Counted from the stretch's first letter, positions 35,437 through 44,568 are shown. The stretch is 64,000 nt of DNA from an uncultured Acidobacteriaceae bacterium (GCA_937879855.1 CALFMO010000006.1:62001-126000); one strand, 5' to 3'. The notes: a model not told the origin generated them from the letters alone. Numbers and translations are program-made.

Positions 35437-37292
35437 ATCGCCTCCGTGTTGCGTTGGCGTTCGATGACCAGGAACGAGTGTGGCGACAGCAGCAGTTTAC
35501 CCGCCGCCAACAAGGTAATTTCGGGTGCCAGATTCGGTTCCGGACCGTTCCATGATGCGTCGGCCGAGTGAATTACAGTTGCCCACTTCCCTGCCAGGTC
35601 GGGCAAGTTCAAGGCCACGGGAAACTCCGCGAAGTTGCACGCTATCGCCAACTGACTGGAATCTCTTTCTCGCATGATCAAAAGCGCGCAGTTTCCCAGT
35701 TCGCGAACGGTGCGCGGGCCGGGTGTGCCCAATTGTTGCTCTTCGCGGATCTGGATGAGCCGTTGGTAGAAACGAAGGAGTGTGTGATGCGGTTCTTTTT
35801 CCTTGAGTGAGTGGTCGAGGTGGGAGCGCGAGAAAGTTTTCTCGTCCTGCGGGTCGGGCACTCGGCCTTCCCAGCCAAACGCTGCGAACTCTTCTCGCCG
35901 GCCATGACGCACTGCCTCGACCAGAGCGGGATCTCCGTGGCTGGTGAAGTATTGAAAAGGAGCTGTCTCACCATATTCTTCGCCCATGAACAACAGGGGC
36001 ACAAAAGGCGAGAGCAGGGTTATTCCGGCCGCAAGTTTCAAGGCTTCGAAGTTCACCAAACCGATGAGCCGTTCGCCCGCGGCGCGGTTTCCGACCTGAT
36101 CGTGATTCTGATTGCAGACCACAAATTTCGAAGGCGCAAGCCCGCGGGGGGAATTGCCGTGACGACGCTTGCGGTATTTCGAGTATTGTCCGCGATAATG
36201 CCAACCCTCCTCCAGTGTTGAAACCAGCGGCTCGACGCCCTGGAAATCGGAGTAGTAGCCAACCGTTTCCCTAGTTAATAACGAGTGGACCGAGTGATGA
36301 AAATCATCGCTCCATTGGGCATCGAGGTCGTATCCGCCGCTTTCGGGCTGATGCAGGAGGCGAGCATCGTTCAAATCGCTTTCGGCGATCAAATACAATT
36401 GCCGGCCAAGTCGCTGCGACAAGGCGGCCACTGAAGACTTGAGCTCGGCCAGGAAGTGGCGGGCACCGAAATCGAAGATCCCGTGAACCGCGTCCAGGCG
36501 AAGCGCGTCGAAGTGATAGTCTTCGAGCCAGTACAACGCGTTTTCGATGAAGAATCTCCTCACATCGTCGCTTTCTTCGCCGTCAAAGTTGATGGCCTGA
36601 CCCCAGGGAGTGTGATAGCGATCGGTGAAATATGGGCCGTAAGCATTAAGGTAGTTGCCTTCCGGGCCGAGATGGTTGTAAACCACGTCCAGCGCGACGG
36701 AAAGGCCATGCTGGTGAGCGGCGTTTACCAGCCGCTGTAGCGATTCCGGGCCGCCGTAGGAATTCTGGGGAGCGAAGAGATAGACGCCGTCATAGCCCCA
36801 ATTGCGCGAACCGGGAAATTGGGCGACGGGCATGAGTTCAATCGTAGTAATTCCGAGGGCGGCGAGTTCCGGAAGATGCGGGATCACCGCATCAAACGTT
36901 CCTTGGGGCGTGTAGGTTCCTACGTGGAGTTCGTAGAAGACGCTCCGCTCCAGACTGGTTCCTTTCCATTGTTGATCAGTCCACCGGAAGGCGTCCAAGT
37001 CGATAGTTTGAGAAGGCCCATGCACCCCCTGCGGTTGAAACCGGGAAGCGGGATCGGGTAAGTCGCGCTCGCCGTCGAGTTGATAGAAATATTCAGAGGC
37101 GGGCTCGATGGTATTAAGGGTCGCGCGATGGTATCCGCTGGGAAGTGACTCCATGGATATCCGTTCTCCGCTGCGGGGCAGATGCAAACTCACGGCGCGG
37201 ACAAGCGGCGCCCATACGAGGAATTCCCAGTTGCCCTCTGGCAGCCGGTTAGCGCCTACTCGCGTCGTGGTAGAAGCTTCGATTATCGACAT
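35433..37292 (-). CDS. treZ: Malto-oligosyltrehalose trehalohydrolase
   Basis: 619 residues, GH13. It releases trehalose from maltooligosyl trehalose made by TreY. An N-terminal beta domain ('WEFLVWAPLVRAVSLHL') precedes the barrel with 'RNWGYDGVYLFAPQNSYGGP', 'VALDVVYNHLGPEGNYL' and 'DALRLDAVHGIFDFG'. The C-terminus has 'PLLFMGEEYGETAPFQYFTSH', which is typical of TreZ. First gene of a three-gene operon; its TGA overlaps the GH57 GTG. The 160 bases upstream hold the probable promoter but no clear -10/-35 pair was found. Confidence 0.95.
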   Translation of the reverse strand: MSIIEASTTTRVGANRLPEGNWEFLVWAPLVRAVSLHLPRSGERISMESLPSGYHRATLNTIEPASEYFYQLDGERDLPDPASRFQPQGVHGPSQTIDLDAFRWTDQQWKGTSLERSVFYELHVGTYTPQGTFDAVIPHLPELAALGITTIELMPVAQFPGSRNWGYDGVYLFAPQNSYGGPESLQRLVNAAHQHGLSVALDVVYNHLGPEGNYLNAYGPYFTDRYHTPWGQAINFDGEESDDVRRFFIENALYWLEDYHFDALRLDAVHGIFDFGARHFLAELKSSVAALSQRLGRQLYLIAESDLNDARLLHQPESGGYDLDAQWSDDFHHSVHSLLTRETVGYYSDFQGVEPLVSTLEEGWHYRGQYSKYRKRRHGNSPRGLAPSKFVVCNQNHDQVGNRAAGERLIGLVNFEALKLAAGITLLSPFVPLLFMGEEYGETAPFQYFTSHGDPALVEAVRHGRREEFAAFGWEGRVPDPQDEKTFSRSHLDHSLKEKEPHHTLLRFYQRLIQIREEQQLGTPGPRTVRELGNCALLIMRERDSSQLAIACNFAEFPVALNLPDLAGKWATVIHSADASWNGPEPNLAPEITLLAAGKLLLSPHSFLVIERQRNTEAM

Positions 37293-37454
37293 TGCTCGAT
37301 ATAGGCTGGATCAAAGCCGACCGATCCGGCGTTTATCCGTTCTGCACAATACCAAGTCTGCTGAAAAGACCTTCAGCTGGTAGTCGGCTTATGCAATAGA
37401 TGCCGCCTGAAATATTTCGGTTAAGGAATCTGGCTTAAAAGGTTAGGGCCACGG

Positions 37455-38162
37455 CTAAACCTCAAAGATTCGATACGCGCTAGATGCTTTTTGCGCCTGT
37501 AGCAAGGTAATGGCAACGTTATACACGGGGCTCCCGCCAATGGTTTTTCCCTCCAGTTGTCCGTGATGCGCGTGGCCGTGCAGGACCAAGTCTGCGCCGT
37601 GGCGATCGACCACCTCGGCCAGACGCGTGGTACCCATAAACGGATAGATCTCGGGAGCTTCGCCCTGCACTGTGGCGCAAATGGGAGAATAATGCACCAC
37701 AACCACGCGCCTAGGCGTACGGAGTTGGGCCATGGCGCGCTCCAGCTTCAGAGCCTCGTCAATGGAGGCTTGCACGAACTGTTTGATCTCGGGCTCGCCG
37801 AATGCAGTTAATAAGCCACGCCCGAAGCCTCCCACGAAACCCTTCGTGCCCGCAAAGCCTACGCCATCGCGTTCATAGGCGGTTCCATCGAGTACTTTAA
37901 GGCCAGCCGCAGTCATCATGCGCATCAATTCTGCCTGCTTCCCGCTTTCGTAATCGTGGTTTCCGAGAACCGCAACGGTGGGAACCCTGGTGCGAACCAC
38001 GACGTTCAACAGCGGTTCCATCTCGTCGGGCTGGCCATAGTTCGTCAGGTCTCCGGCCAGCACCAGGACGTCCGCTTCGTCTCGCACCCGGCTGAGTTGA
38101 TCGTGCAACACGCCGTGACGGGCCGCGGAGAAATGCAGGTCGGCAGTGGCTGCGATTCTCAT
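37455..38162 (-). CDS. Calcineurin-like metallophosphoesterase
   Basis: About 235 residues from ATG 38162. All metal-site motifs are present: 'TADLHFS' (DxH), 'LAGDLTNYG' (GD), 'VLGNHDYESG' (GNHD), 'VVVHYSPI' and 'LHGHAHHG' (GHxH). Cytoplasmic, no signal peptide. Substrate unknown; the family hydrolyses phosphodiesters or phosphomonoesters. The ATG overlaps the stop of the upstream nucleotidyltransferase gene (ATGA), so the two are translationally coupled. Upstream in-frame codons lie within that gene and are not used. Confidence 0.88.
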   Translation of the reverse strand: MRIAATADLHFSAARHGVLHDQLSRVRDEADVLVLAGDLTNYGQPDEMEPLLNVVVRTRVPTVAVLGNHDYESGKQAELMRMMTAAGLKVLDGTAYERDGVGFAGTKGFVGGFGRGLLTAFGEPEIKQFVQASIDEALKLERAMAQLRTPRRVVVVHYSPICATVQGEAPEIYPFMGTTRLAEVVDRHGADLVLHGHAHHGQLEGKTIGGSPVYNVAITLLQAQKASSAYRIFEV

Positions 38163-38995
38163 AGCGTAGGCGGGGGCGGAATATTTTTCAGCCGGCGGTC
38201 GCGATACTCCAGCATCAAATTCTCCAGGCCCCATTCATTGACATCAATGGCGAACTGTTTGTCATCGACCAGGCTACCTCGAAATTTGGCGGCGGAGTCG
38301 GAGTGGGAAACAACCTTGTGAAATCGTGTGACGAGGTCGCACCATACCTCTTTGGGGACGTATTGGGTTTGCGCCGGATACGAATAGCGGAACAAAACAA
38401 GCGCCCACAAAATCATCTCCCAGTGCTCCCCCGCCAACTGGAATACCCGCTGCCAGTCGAGGTTGCCGCGGGTTCCGAAGATTACGTGGGCGATGTCGGC
38501 ACCATCGAAGCGCTCCCGGCGGGCGATAAACAGCTTGGAGGCCAACAATTCTTCTGCTGCCAGCACCCGGGTCTGTACTCCTTGAACCGAGGCAGGTTTC
38601 GCCCGTTCGATCCACGAGTCGTCAACCACAATCGCGGCATTGCTCATCCCGGTAATGAGATCGACAAAAAAACCATTCTGATGTGCCTTGAAGAGCCAGA
38701 CCGGATCACAGACTTCGCATTCGAAGCCTTTTTCCTGAAGATGCTGAAGAGCGAGGGCGGCATTTTCAGGGGTTAGAAACAGATCAAGGTCTTTGGTGTC
38801 GCGGCAAATGCCGGTGTGTTCGCGCAGGGCGAAAGCGCCCGCCACAGCAAAGGAGACGCCTTTTTTCTCCAGAAGTTCGAGGATCTCACGAAAGAGAGAC
38901 TGTTGTTCCGCCGGGATCTCTATCGGTCCCGACGAAGTTTCCGGTACAGTGTGCTCCTGCGGCAGTTCAGGCATGAGACCTTGGATGTGAAACAA
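38159..38995 (-). CDS. Nucleotidyltransferase-fold protein
   Basis: 278 residues. The N-terminal half has the pol-beta-type nucleotidyltransferase motif: 'FAVAGAFALREHTGICRDTKDLDLFL' (G-A, then T-x-D-L-D metal ligands), with a third acidic residue in 'FFVDLITGM'. This resembles proteins annotated as AbiEii-like nucleotidyltransferases. The C-terminal half ('LLASKLFIARRERFDGADIAHVI...') is helical, as in that group. The enzyme it modifies is unknown. It is coupled by ATGA to the metallophosphoesterase gene. The start could be ATG 38995 or ATG 38974 (MPELPQE). Confidence 0.8.
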   Translation of the reverse strand: MFHIQGLMPELPQEHTVPETSSGPIEIPAEQQSLFREILELLEKKGVSFAVAGAFALREHTGICRDTKDLDLFLTPENAALALQHLQEKGFECEVCDPVWLFKAHQNGFFVDLITGMSNAAIVVDDSWIERAKPASVQGVQTRVLAAEELLASKLFIARRERFDGADIAHVIFGTRGNLDWQRVFQLAGEHWEMILWALVLFRYSYPAQTQYVPKEVWCDLVTRFHKVVSHSDSAAKFRGSLVDDKQFAIDVNEWGLENLMLEYRDRRLKNIPPPPTL

Positions 38996-39020
38996 GTATT
39001 GGCGGTTGTCGCTTCTAGCG

Positions 39021-39385
39021 TCAGATTAGGTCGCTTGGCCGTTGACCGCGCCTACAGGTTGGCGTCAGACTGGCAATCCACTGGTCGATTTCGCGCGCCC
39101 AACCTTGCCACTCAGCTTCCCTGCTTGAGGGTGCTTGCATGTGCGCGGCCCATGAGTGTGTAGTCTTCCATCAGTGTGCGCACACGACTGCTGACGATGC
39201 GCATTGCAGACGCTACCTGTCTGTGAAATCCGTGGGTATCCGGTATTGTCTGTAGGTCAGCTAGACCGACGGGGCCACGGAACGGTTGGAGTTCGCCGTT
39301 GGAAGTAACTCAGCGGGAAAATAGCTTCATCCGCGAGCGGACTCCACCCGTTATCCCATCCCTTCACTTCAAAGTTGTACGATGA
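39021..39385 (-). pseudogene. Remnant of an unrecognised gene, two frameshifts
   Basis: The 440-base gap before the GH106 gene holds a decayed minus-strand coding sequence in three frames. Frame one reads 'FEVKGWDNGWSPLADEAIF' then 'PLSYFQ' (to about 39300). Frame two continues 'GELQPFRGPVGLADLQTIPD', then 'THGFHRQVASAMRIVSSRVR' and 'TLMEDYTLMGRAHASTLKQG' (to 39112). Frame three reads 'AEWQGWAREIDQWIASL' and stops at 39021. Removing one C near 39299 and one A near 39114 joins all three. The 5' end is not visible. I do not recognise the family. Confidence 0.5.
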
Positions 39386-39437
39386 CTCTCTTGAACGAGC
39401 ATCGCGCCCCCGATTGAAGTCGGAAAGCAGGTATGGC

Positions 39438-42266
39438 ATGCAGAAAGCGATTTTGAAGGGCAAAGTTGCGTTCGTCATTATTACGTTGTTCGCCTGGTTT
39501 GGATCAGTTCCAACAGTCTGGGCTCAGCAGAACGAAAATCTGACTGCTCTGGAGAAAGCGTTTGCGAATCCGCCCGATGACTGCCGAATCATGGTGCGGT
39601 GGTGGTGGTTTGGGCCGGCTGTCTCGAAGCCCGAGTTGCAGCGGGAACTAGAGCAGATGAAGGCGGAAGGGATTGGCGGAGTCGAAATCGCGACCCTCTA
39701 TCCTCTCGCACTGGATGATCCGAATACCGGATTCCACAACCAGCAGTTTCTCTCGGAGGAACATATCGATGCGCTTCGATTTGCCGTCACCACCGCCAGG
39801 AAGCTCGGGCTGCGGGTTGACATCACATTAGGAAGCGGCTGGCCTTTTGGTGGCCCGCATATACCGGTGACAGAAGCTGCTGGTGAACTGCGGGTAGAGA
39901 CTGTTTCAATTCCTCCGGGCACGGATTCGATTGCCGTTCCCGACATCGACACGGGTGAGCAACTGATCGCTACTTTTCTTGTTCCGCCCCGGGATGGCGA
40001 GTTCTCATTGCGTGACGCAAAACAAGTCTCGACAGTCACGAACGGGCGCCTGCAAATAGCTTCGCAGCTCGAGGCCTCCGACACCGCAATCTTTTTTATA
40101 TCGAGTCGCACCGGGATGACGGTTAAACGTCCGGCAATCGGCGCAGAGGGTTTCGTGCTTGACCACTATGATCGAAACGCGATCGAAAACCATCTTCATG
40201 CGGTGGGAGATCGCATGATGCAGGCCTTTGGCAACTGGCCTCCATACGCCGTCTTCAGCGACAGCCTGGAGGATTACGGCTCCAACTGGACCGGCGATTT
40301 CATGGAGCAGTTCCGCACGCGCCGCGGCTACGATCTCACTCCCTATCTCCCAGCTCTGATCGGAGATATTGGCCCGTTGACTGCCTCCGTTCGACATGAT
40401 TGGGGAAAGACGCTCACTGAACTTGCGAATGAGCGATTCTTAGAACCGCTGCATGATTGGGCGCAGCGGCACCACACATTATTCCGCTCGCAAACCTATG
40501 GCTTCCCTCCGGTCACTCTTTCGAGCAACCGCTATGCCGATCTTCCCGAAGGAGAAGGCAGAGCATCTTTACTAATGTGGCGGGAATTTTCCGATTTGCG
40601 ATGGGCGTCGTCAGCAGGACACTTGTTTGGCGGGCCGGTGATCTCCTCGGAAACCTGGACGTGGTTGCACTCCCCCGCGTTTCGTGCCACGCCGCTGGAC
40701 CTGAAGGCGGAAGCCGATCTGCACTTCTTGCAAGGCATCAATCAATTGGTCGGGCACGGTTGGCCGTATTCACCCAAAGAGACGGGCGAACCAGGATGGC
40801 GCATGTATGCTGCGGCGGCGCTTAACGCTCACAACCCATGGTCGTTTGCAATGCGTGATCTCACTGGCTATTTGCAGCGCGTTAGCTTTGCGCTTCGGCA
40901 AGGAAAGCCGGCAAACGATGTGGCACTGCTACTCCCCACTGACGATATCTGGTCAACATTCGCGGCGAAAAGCGATTCCCCGAAGCCGGTGATTAACCGC
41001 GGCGGCTTTAACACTGTGGGTTCAACCTTCAGCATGGATGAGTCGTTGGACAAACATTCATTGGTAAGCAGACTGATTCCGCAGATTCTCGATTCCGGAT
41101 TCAATGTCGACTTTATCGACGCTGACGCCGTCGATACTGTAGGCATTCCTTATGCGGTGTTGATTTTGCCGGGCATTGAGCGGTTACCCCTCGCGACCTA
41201 TCTGAAGATCGAAGAGTATGCACGCCGTGGTGGAATCGTGATTGCGGTGAGCGGCGTGTCGTCTACGGCACCGGGTTTGCATGAAGCGAAATCCGACGGC
41301 CCACGGATTCAGGAAATCTCGCGACGTCTGTTCGGAGCAAAGAATGCGGCAGGACATCCTGTTTCCGACGACAATCAGGTTGGAGCTGCGCTCGCAAGCT
41401 ATCTCATTCCCGACGTTGTGTTCACTCCCAGGACTCCAAGAGTCGGGTTCATCCATCGCAAGCTCGAGATCGGGGATTTGTACTTCCTCGCCAACACCAG
41501 CAATCAGGCGCACCGCGTACAAGCGACATTCCGTAACGCTGCAAAACGTGCGGAATGGTGGGATCCCTTCACCGGCGGGGTATCCGCCGTGGACAATCCC
41601 TCGGACGTTGAACTCGACTTGCAGCCTTACGAGTCACGACTGATCTTGTTCACGGATTACGCGACTAGAGTTGAGAAAAGACCACCGAGAGCAGTTGCTC
41701 CGTCAAAGACAATCGACCTCACAAAAGATTGGAAGATTACGTTCAACGAGACGAATCAAACCGTTTCCATGCCCAATCTACATTCCTGGAGCGACGATCC
41801 AGGCTTTAAGTATTATTCCGGCCAAGTCAGCTACTTGAAGACTTTCGATCTCTCGGCCCACGAGCTGAGTTCCAGAATCGATGCCGTGCTTGATTTCGGA
41901 CCGGCCACGACGATTGAAGAACCGGATCCGCTGCCGCAATTCAGCATGAAAGCATATCTTGAAGGACCCGTCAGAGAGGCGGCCGAGGTTTTTGTCAACG
42001 GAGAAAGTGCGGGCTTCGTGTGGCATCCGCCGTATACGATTGCCGTCACCAGATTTCTGAAAGTCGGAGAAAATAACTTGCGCATTGTTGTCGGCAACAC
42101 CGCAATCAACTCGCTGGCTGGGCGTGCGGTTCCCAGTTACCGTTTGCTCAACGATAGATACGGGGAACGGTTCAAGCCTCAGGACATGGAAAATCTGCAG
42201 GCTCTGCCGTCAGGAATCCTTGGGAATCTGCAACTGAAGTTGACACCGTACGCGCAGGCTCGTTGA
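39438..42266 (+). CDS. GH106-like glycosyl hydrolase (putative alpha-L-rhamnosidase), secreted
   Basis: About 942 residues from ATG 39438. Signal peptide with core 'VAFVIITLFAWFGSVPTVWA', cut before QQNEN. The start of the mature protein 'PPDDCRIMVRWWWFGPAVSKPELQRELEQMKAEGIGGVEI' is characteristic of GH106-type hydrolases. A catalytic barrel ('LRVDITLGSGWPFGGPHIP', 'YAVFSDSLEDYGSNWTGDF', 'SSETWTWLHSPAF') follows, with beta-sandwich domains at the C-terminus ('EVFVNGESAGFVWHPPYTI'). GH106 enzymes remove rhamnose from pectin or glycans; the exact substrate is not visible. Intact despite broken genes on both sides. The next frame overlaps its stop by four bases. Confidence 0.82.
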   Translation: MQKAILKGKVAFVIITLFAWFGSVPTVWAQQNENLTALEKAFANPPDDCRIMVRWWWFGPAVSKPELQRELEQMKAEGIGGVEIATLYPLALDDPNTGFHNQQFLSEEHIDALRFAVTTARKLGLRVDITLGSGWPFGGPHIPVTEAAGELRVETVSIPPGTDSIAVPDIDTGEQLIATFLVPPRDGEFSLRDAKQVSTVTNGRLQIASQLEASDTAIFFISSRTGMTVKRPAIGAEGFVLDHYDRNAIENHLHAVGDRMMQAFGNWPPYAVFSDSLEDYGSNWTGDFMEQFRTRRGYDLTPYLPALIGDIGPLTASVRHDWGKTLTELANERFLEPLHDWAQRHHTLFRSQTYGFPPVTLSSNRYADLPEGEGRASLLMWREFSDLRWASSAGHLFGGPVISSETWTWLHSPAFRATPLDLKAEADLHFLQGINQLVGHGWPYSPKETGEPGWRMYAAAALNAHNPWSFAMRDLTGYLQRVSFALRQGKPANDVALLLPTDDIWSTFAAKSDSPKPVINRGGFNTVGSTFSMDESLDKHSLVSRLIPQILDSGFNVDFIDADAVDTVGIPYAVLILPGIERLPLATYLKIEEYARRGGIVIAVSGVSSTAPGLHEAKSDGPRIQEISRRLFGAKNAAGHPVSDDNQVGAALASYLIPDVVFTPRTPRVGFIHRKLEIGDLYFLANTSNQAHRVQATFRNAAKRAEWWDPFTGGVSAVDNPSDVELDLQPYESRLILFTDYATRVEKRPPRAVAPSKTIDLTKDWKITFNETNQTVSMPNLHSWSDDPGFKYYSGQVSYLKTFDLSAHELSSRIDAVLDFGPATTIEEPDPLPQFSMKAYLEGPVREAAEVFVNGESAGFVWHPPYTIAVTRFLKVGENNLRIVVGNTAINSLAGRAVPSYRLLNDRYGERFKPQDMENLQALPSGILGNLQLKLTPYAQAR

Positions 42267-42301
42267 CGGCCTCAGCTGGCACATTCAGGGAAAGTGAACC
42301 A

Positions 42302-42996
42302 ATGGTGAATTACGACCTATTTGGCAAATTCTACGATGCGATTATGGGAGATCGCGCGAAGCCAACGAAGCGACTCCGCGCATTTATTCGCAAAGCGAAT
42401 CCGACAGCAAAGAGCGTGTTGGAGCTCGGTTGCGGCACAGGCTCGGTGCTGAAACACCTGGCGGCGGACTATGACGTTAGCGGAGTGGATCGATCTAAGA
42501 CCATGCTCGCTATTGCCAAGAAGAAGGCGCCGCGGGCGAGACTATCTCGCCAGGACATGGTGAGATTTCGTTTGCCGGGACAGTTCGACGCCGTCTGCTG
42601 TGTTTTTGACTCGATCAACCATGTCTTGCACTTCGACGACTGGAAAAAACTCTTTGCGAATGTTGACCGCCACCTATCCGACACCGGCGTCTTCATATTC
42701 GACATCAATACGCAGAAAGTTTTGGATCGTCACATTGCCGAGCGCCCCTGGGTTCACCGGTTTGGCAACAATCTGCTCATCATGACGGTCACGGCAACAC
42801 GTAATCATGCCTCGAATTGGAACATCAAGGTTTTTGAACGAACGAAGGGGAATCGATCCAACTGCATGAAGAGAATATTAAAGAGGCATCGTTCCCGGTG
42901 CCGACTGTTGTCAAAGCGCTAAGAGAGCACTTTCGGCAAGTCGAGGTTATCGATCCTATTCGCCGGCGTCCTTCCTCGAAATCCGAGAGGCTCTAG
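42302..42996 (+). pseudogene. SAM-dependent methyltransferase, frameshifted
   Basis: Class I methyltransferase starting at ATG 42302 ('MVNYDLFGKFYDAIMG'), with the SAM site 'VLELGCGTGSVLKHL' and 'VSGVDRSKTMLAIAKKKAP'. The reading is normal up to 'NIKVFERT' at about 42844, then the frame turns into a basic tail ending at 42922. The next frame continues as 'ESIQLHEENIKEASFPVPTV' then 'VKALREHFRQVEVIDP' to a stop at 42994-42996. A lost base in the GGGG run at 42847-42850, or a lost GAAC unit in the tandem GAACGAACGAA just before it, explains the break. It could be genuine decay or a sequence error. Confidence 0.75.
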
Positions 42997-43019
42997 TTCG
43001 TCTGCACAAAATGAAATCG

Positions 43020-43431
43020 AGGCCAAATAGCTGCTCTATGACCCAACCGCCTACAGGGCTTCGGGGAGATAGGGCCAAACTAGACGAGATACCGACCGAG
43101 TTGAATTGAAATTGGATCTTGGCTGACTGCGCGGCTTCAAGATCGGAAACCTGAAGAAGCCCTTCTCCAATTCGAACCTTAGCCTTGTTGAAGAAATAGA
43201 CCGTGAACGATGCTCGGGGGAATTTGTTTGTTCGTTACGTTCTGGACTGTAACATCGGAGACATAGTAATTCTGCCCAGCATAGCTGTTTTGCTGGTGAA
43301 ATTTGTCGAAACGTCAGCTTCACGACAGGGTTCTCAGGAGGCCAGAGCATCACGATCGCGGGATCGCTCTTGGCGAATACAACACACGTTGCGAGTACTG
43401 TCAGCAGAGCGGTCGTAAAGACTTTTTTCAT
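43020..43431 (-). pseudogene. Secreted protein gene remnant with two +1 insertions
   Basis: Starts at ATG 43431 with signal peptide 'MKKVFTTALLTVLATCVVFA'. The first frame runs to 'NPVVKLTF'. After removing one C near 43309 it continues 'DKFHQQNSYAGQNYYVSDVT' and 'VQNVTNKQIP'. After removing one C from the CCCCC run near 43215 it continues 'RASFTVYFFNKAKVRIGEGL', 'LQVSDLEAAQSAKIQFQF' and on to about 43020. From memory this resembles the N-terminal beta domain of acidobacterial secreted proteins that carry PEGA domains further on; the PEGA part is missing here. Both breaks are single extra cytosines. Confidence 0.65.
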
Positions 43432-43491
43432 TGGACCCTGAGTTTTCGTCATAGATCAGGCGGTTTGAGCAACACCTCGTCCTGCCCAATT

Positions 43492-44568
43492 TCAGTTCCT
43501 TATATCCGCCAGCGCTTGCTCGATCTCCGCCTTGAGATCCGCGGTCAGCGGCAGAAATGGCAAGCGCGAGGACCCGCCATAGTAGCCGTTGAAGTCCATG
43601 GCGTGTTTTATGCCAGGGACGCCGAGATCGCCGCCCACGCGCAGCGCCGCTTTGGCGATTCGTTCCTGTTTCAGACGTGCCAGCTCGGCGTCGCCTTCTT
43701 TCCACGCAGCATAAATCTCGTAGCAGGCGGTTGGGGCGGCGCAGGCGAAGGCTAGGATTGCACCGACCGCGCCGGCATCCAGCGATGGCTGTAATTTATG
43801 CGCCGCGCCCACGAGCACCTGGAATCCGACTTCTTTCTCACGCGTCTTCATTTTGCCGACCACGGTTACCGCTGACGATGATGGCTTAGCATCCTTAACG
43901 CCGGACAACACTCCCACGGGGACCAATTCTCCGCCCTCGCCGTTAGCCGCAGTACTTGCGGCCGCCAGCATTCGTGGCGTGACCGCTTCAAACGTTTCAG
44001 TAACAGTCGCACTGCGTTTGATGTGGCGAGTGCTTTCGACCATCTTGCGCACTTTCTCCACGTCGCCGCTCGATTCCTTGATGCCGATCAGATTAGGATG
44101 CTCCGCCAACTCGATCACCACGTCGGCGGGCATATCGTACCCGGTGGCTTGCGGGAAGTTGTAAATGATGACCGGCAGCGGCGAGCGGTCGGCCACGGTC
44201 CGGTAGAAGGCAAGCATGTTAGCGGGCTGCATTTGTTTCTTGTAGTAATGCGGCGTGCGCACCATGGCGACGTCGTAGCCAAATTCGGCGGCATACTCGG
44301 TCAGTCGTAGCGTCTCGATCGCCGATTCAATTCCTGTACCGGCGACCAGAACTTTGTTGGGCGCGGTAGCCTCGCGCGCGGCCTTGAACACGTCGCGCCG
44401 CTCCTGATCGGAGAGCATGATGGCTTCGCCGGTCGATCCCAGTACGACGATCCCGGCCACCGGCGTGCGCGAATAGCGCTCCACGTTCGATTCGAGCTTT
44501 TTGAAATAGACGTTGCCGTCGGGATAGAACGGCGTGGTGATGGGCGGAAGAATTCCGTGTAGCAGCAT
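43492..44568 (-). CDS. Dihydrodipicolinate synthase (DapA/NAL) family aldolase
   Basis: 358 residues. TIM-barrel lyase of the DapA/N-acetylneuraminate lyase superfamily. 'VLGSTGE' (42-48) is the carboxylate-binding motif, Y136 ('VIIYNFPQATGY') the catalytic tyrosine, and K164 ('LIGIKESSGD') the Schiff-base lysine. It is about 60 residues longer than the usual 290-300, the extra lying around 180-240 ('AAASTAANGEGGELVPVGV'). True DapA, 2-keto-3-deoxy acid aldolase or hydroxyproline-type lyase cannot be told apart here. It lies 40 bases downstream of carB on the same strand but is not functionally linked by pathway. Confidence 0.85.
   Translation of the reverse strand: MLLHGILPPITTPFYPDGNVYFKKLESNVERYSRTPVAGIVVLGSTGEAIMLSDQERRDVFKAAREATAPNKVLVAGTGIESAIETLRLTEYAAEFGYDVAMVRTPHYYKKQMQPANMLAFYRTVADRSPLPVIIYNFPQATGYDMPADVVIELAEHPNLIGIKESSGDVEKVRKMVESTRHIKRSATVTETFEAVTPRMLAAASTAANGEGGELVPVGVLSGVKDAKPSSSAVTVVGKMKTREKEVGFQVLVGAAHKLQPSLDAGAVGAILAFACAAPTACYEIYAAWKEGDAELARLKQERIAKAALRVGGDLGVPGIKHAMDFNGYYGGSSRLPFLPLTADLKAEIEQALADIRN

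Noticed and set aside
38159..38995. Nucleotidyltransferase as an AbiE-type phage-defence toxin
   Set aside because: No AbiEi-type antitoxin gene is adjacent; the partner is a metallophosphoesterase, so the AbiE name was not applied.
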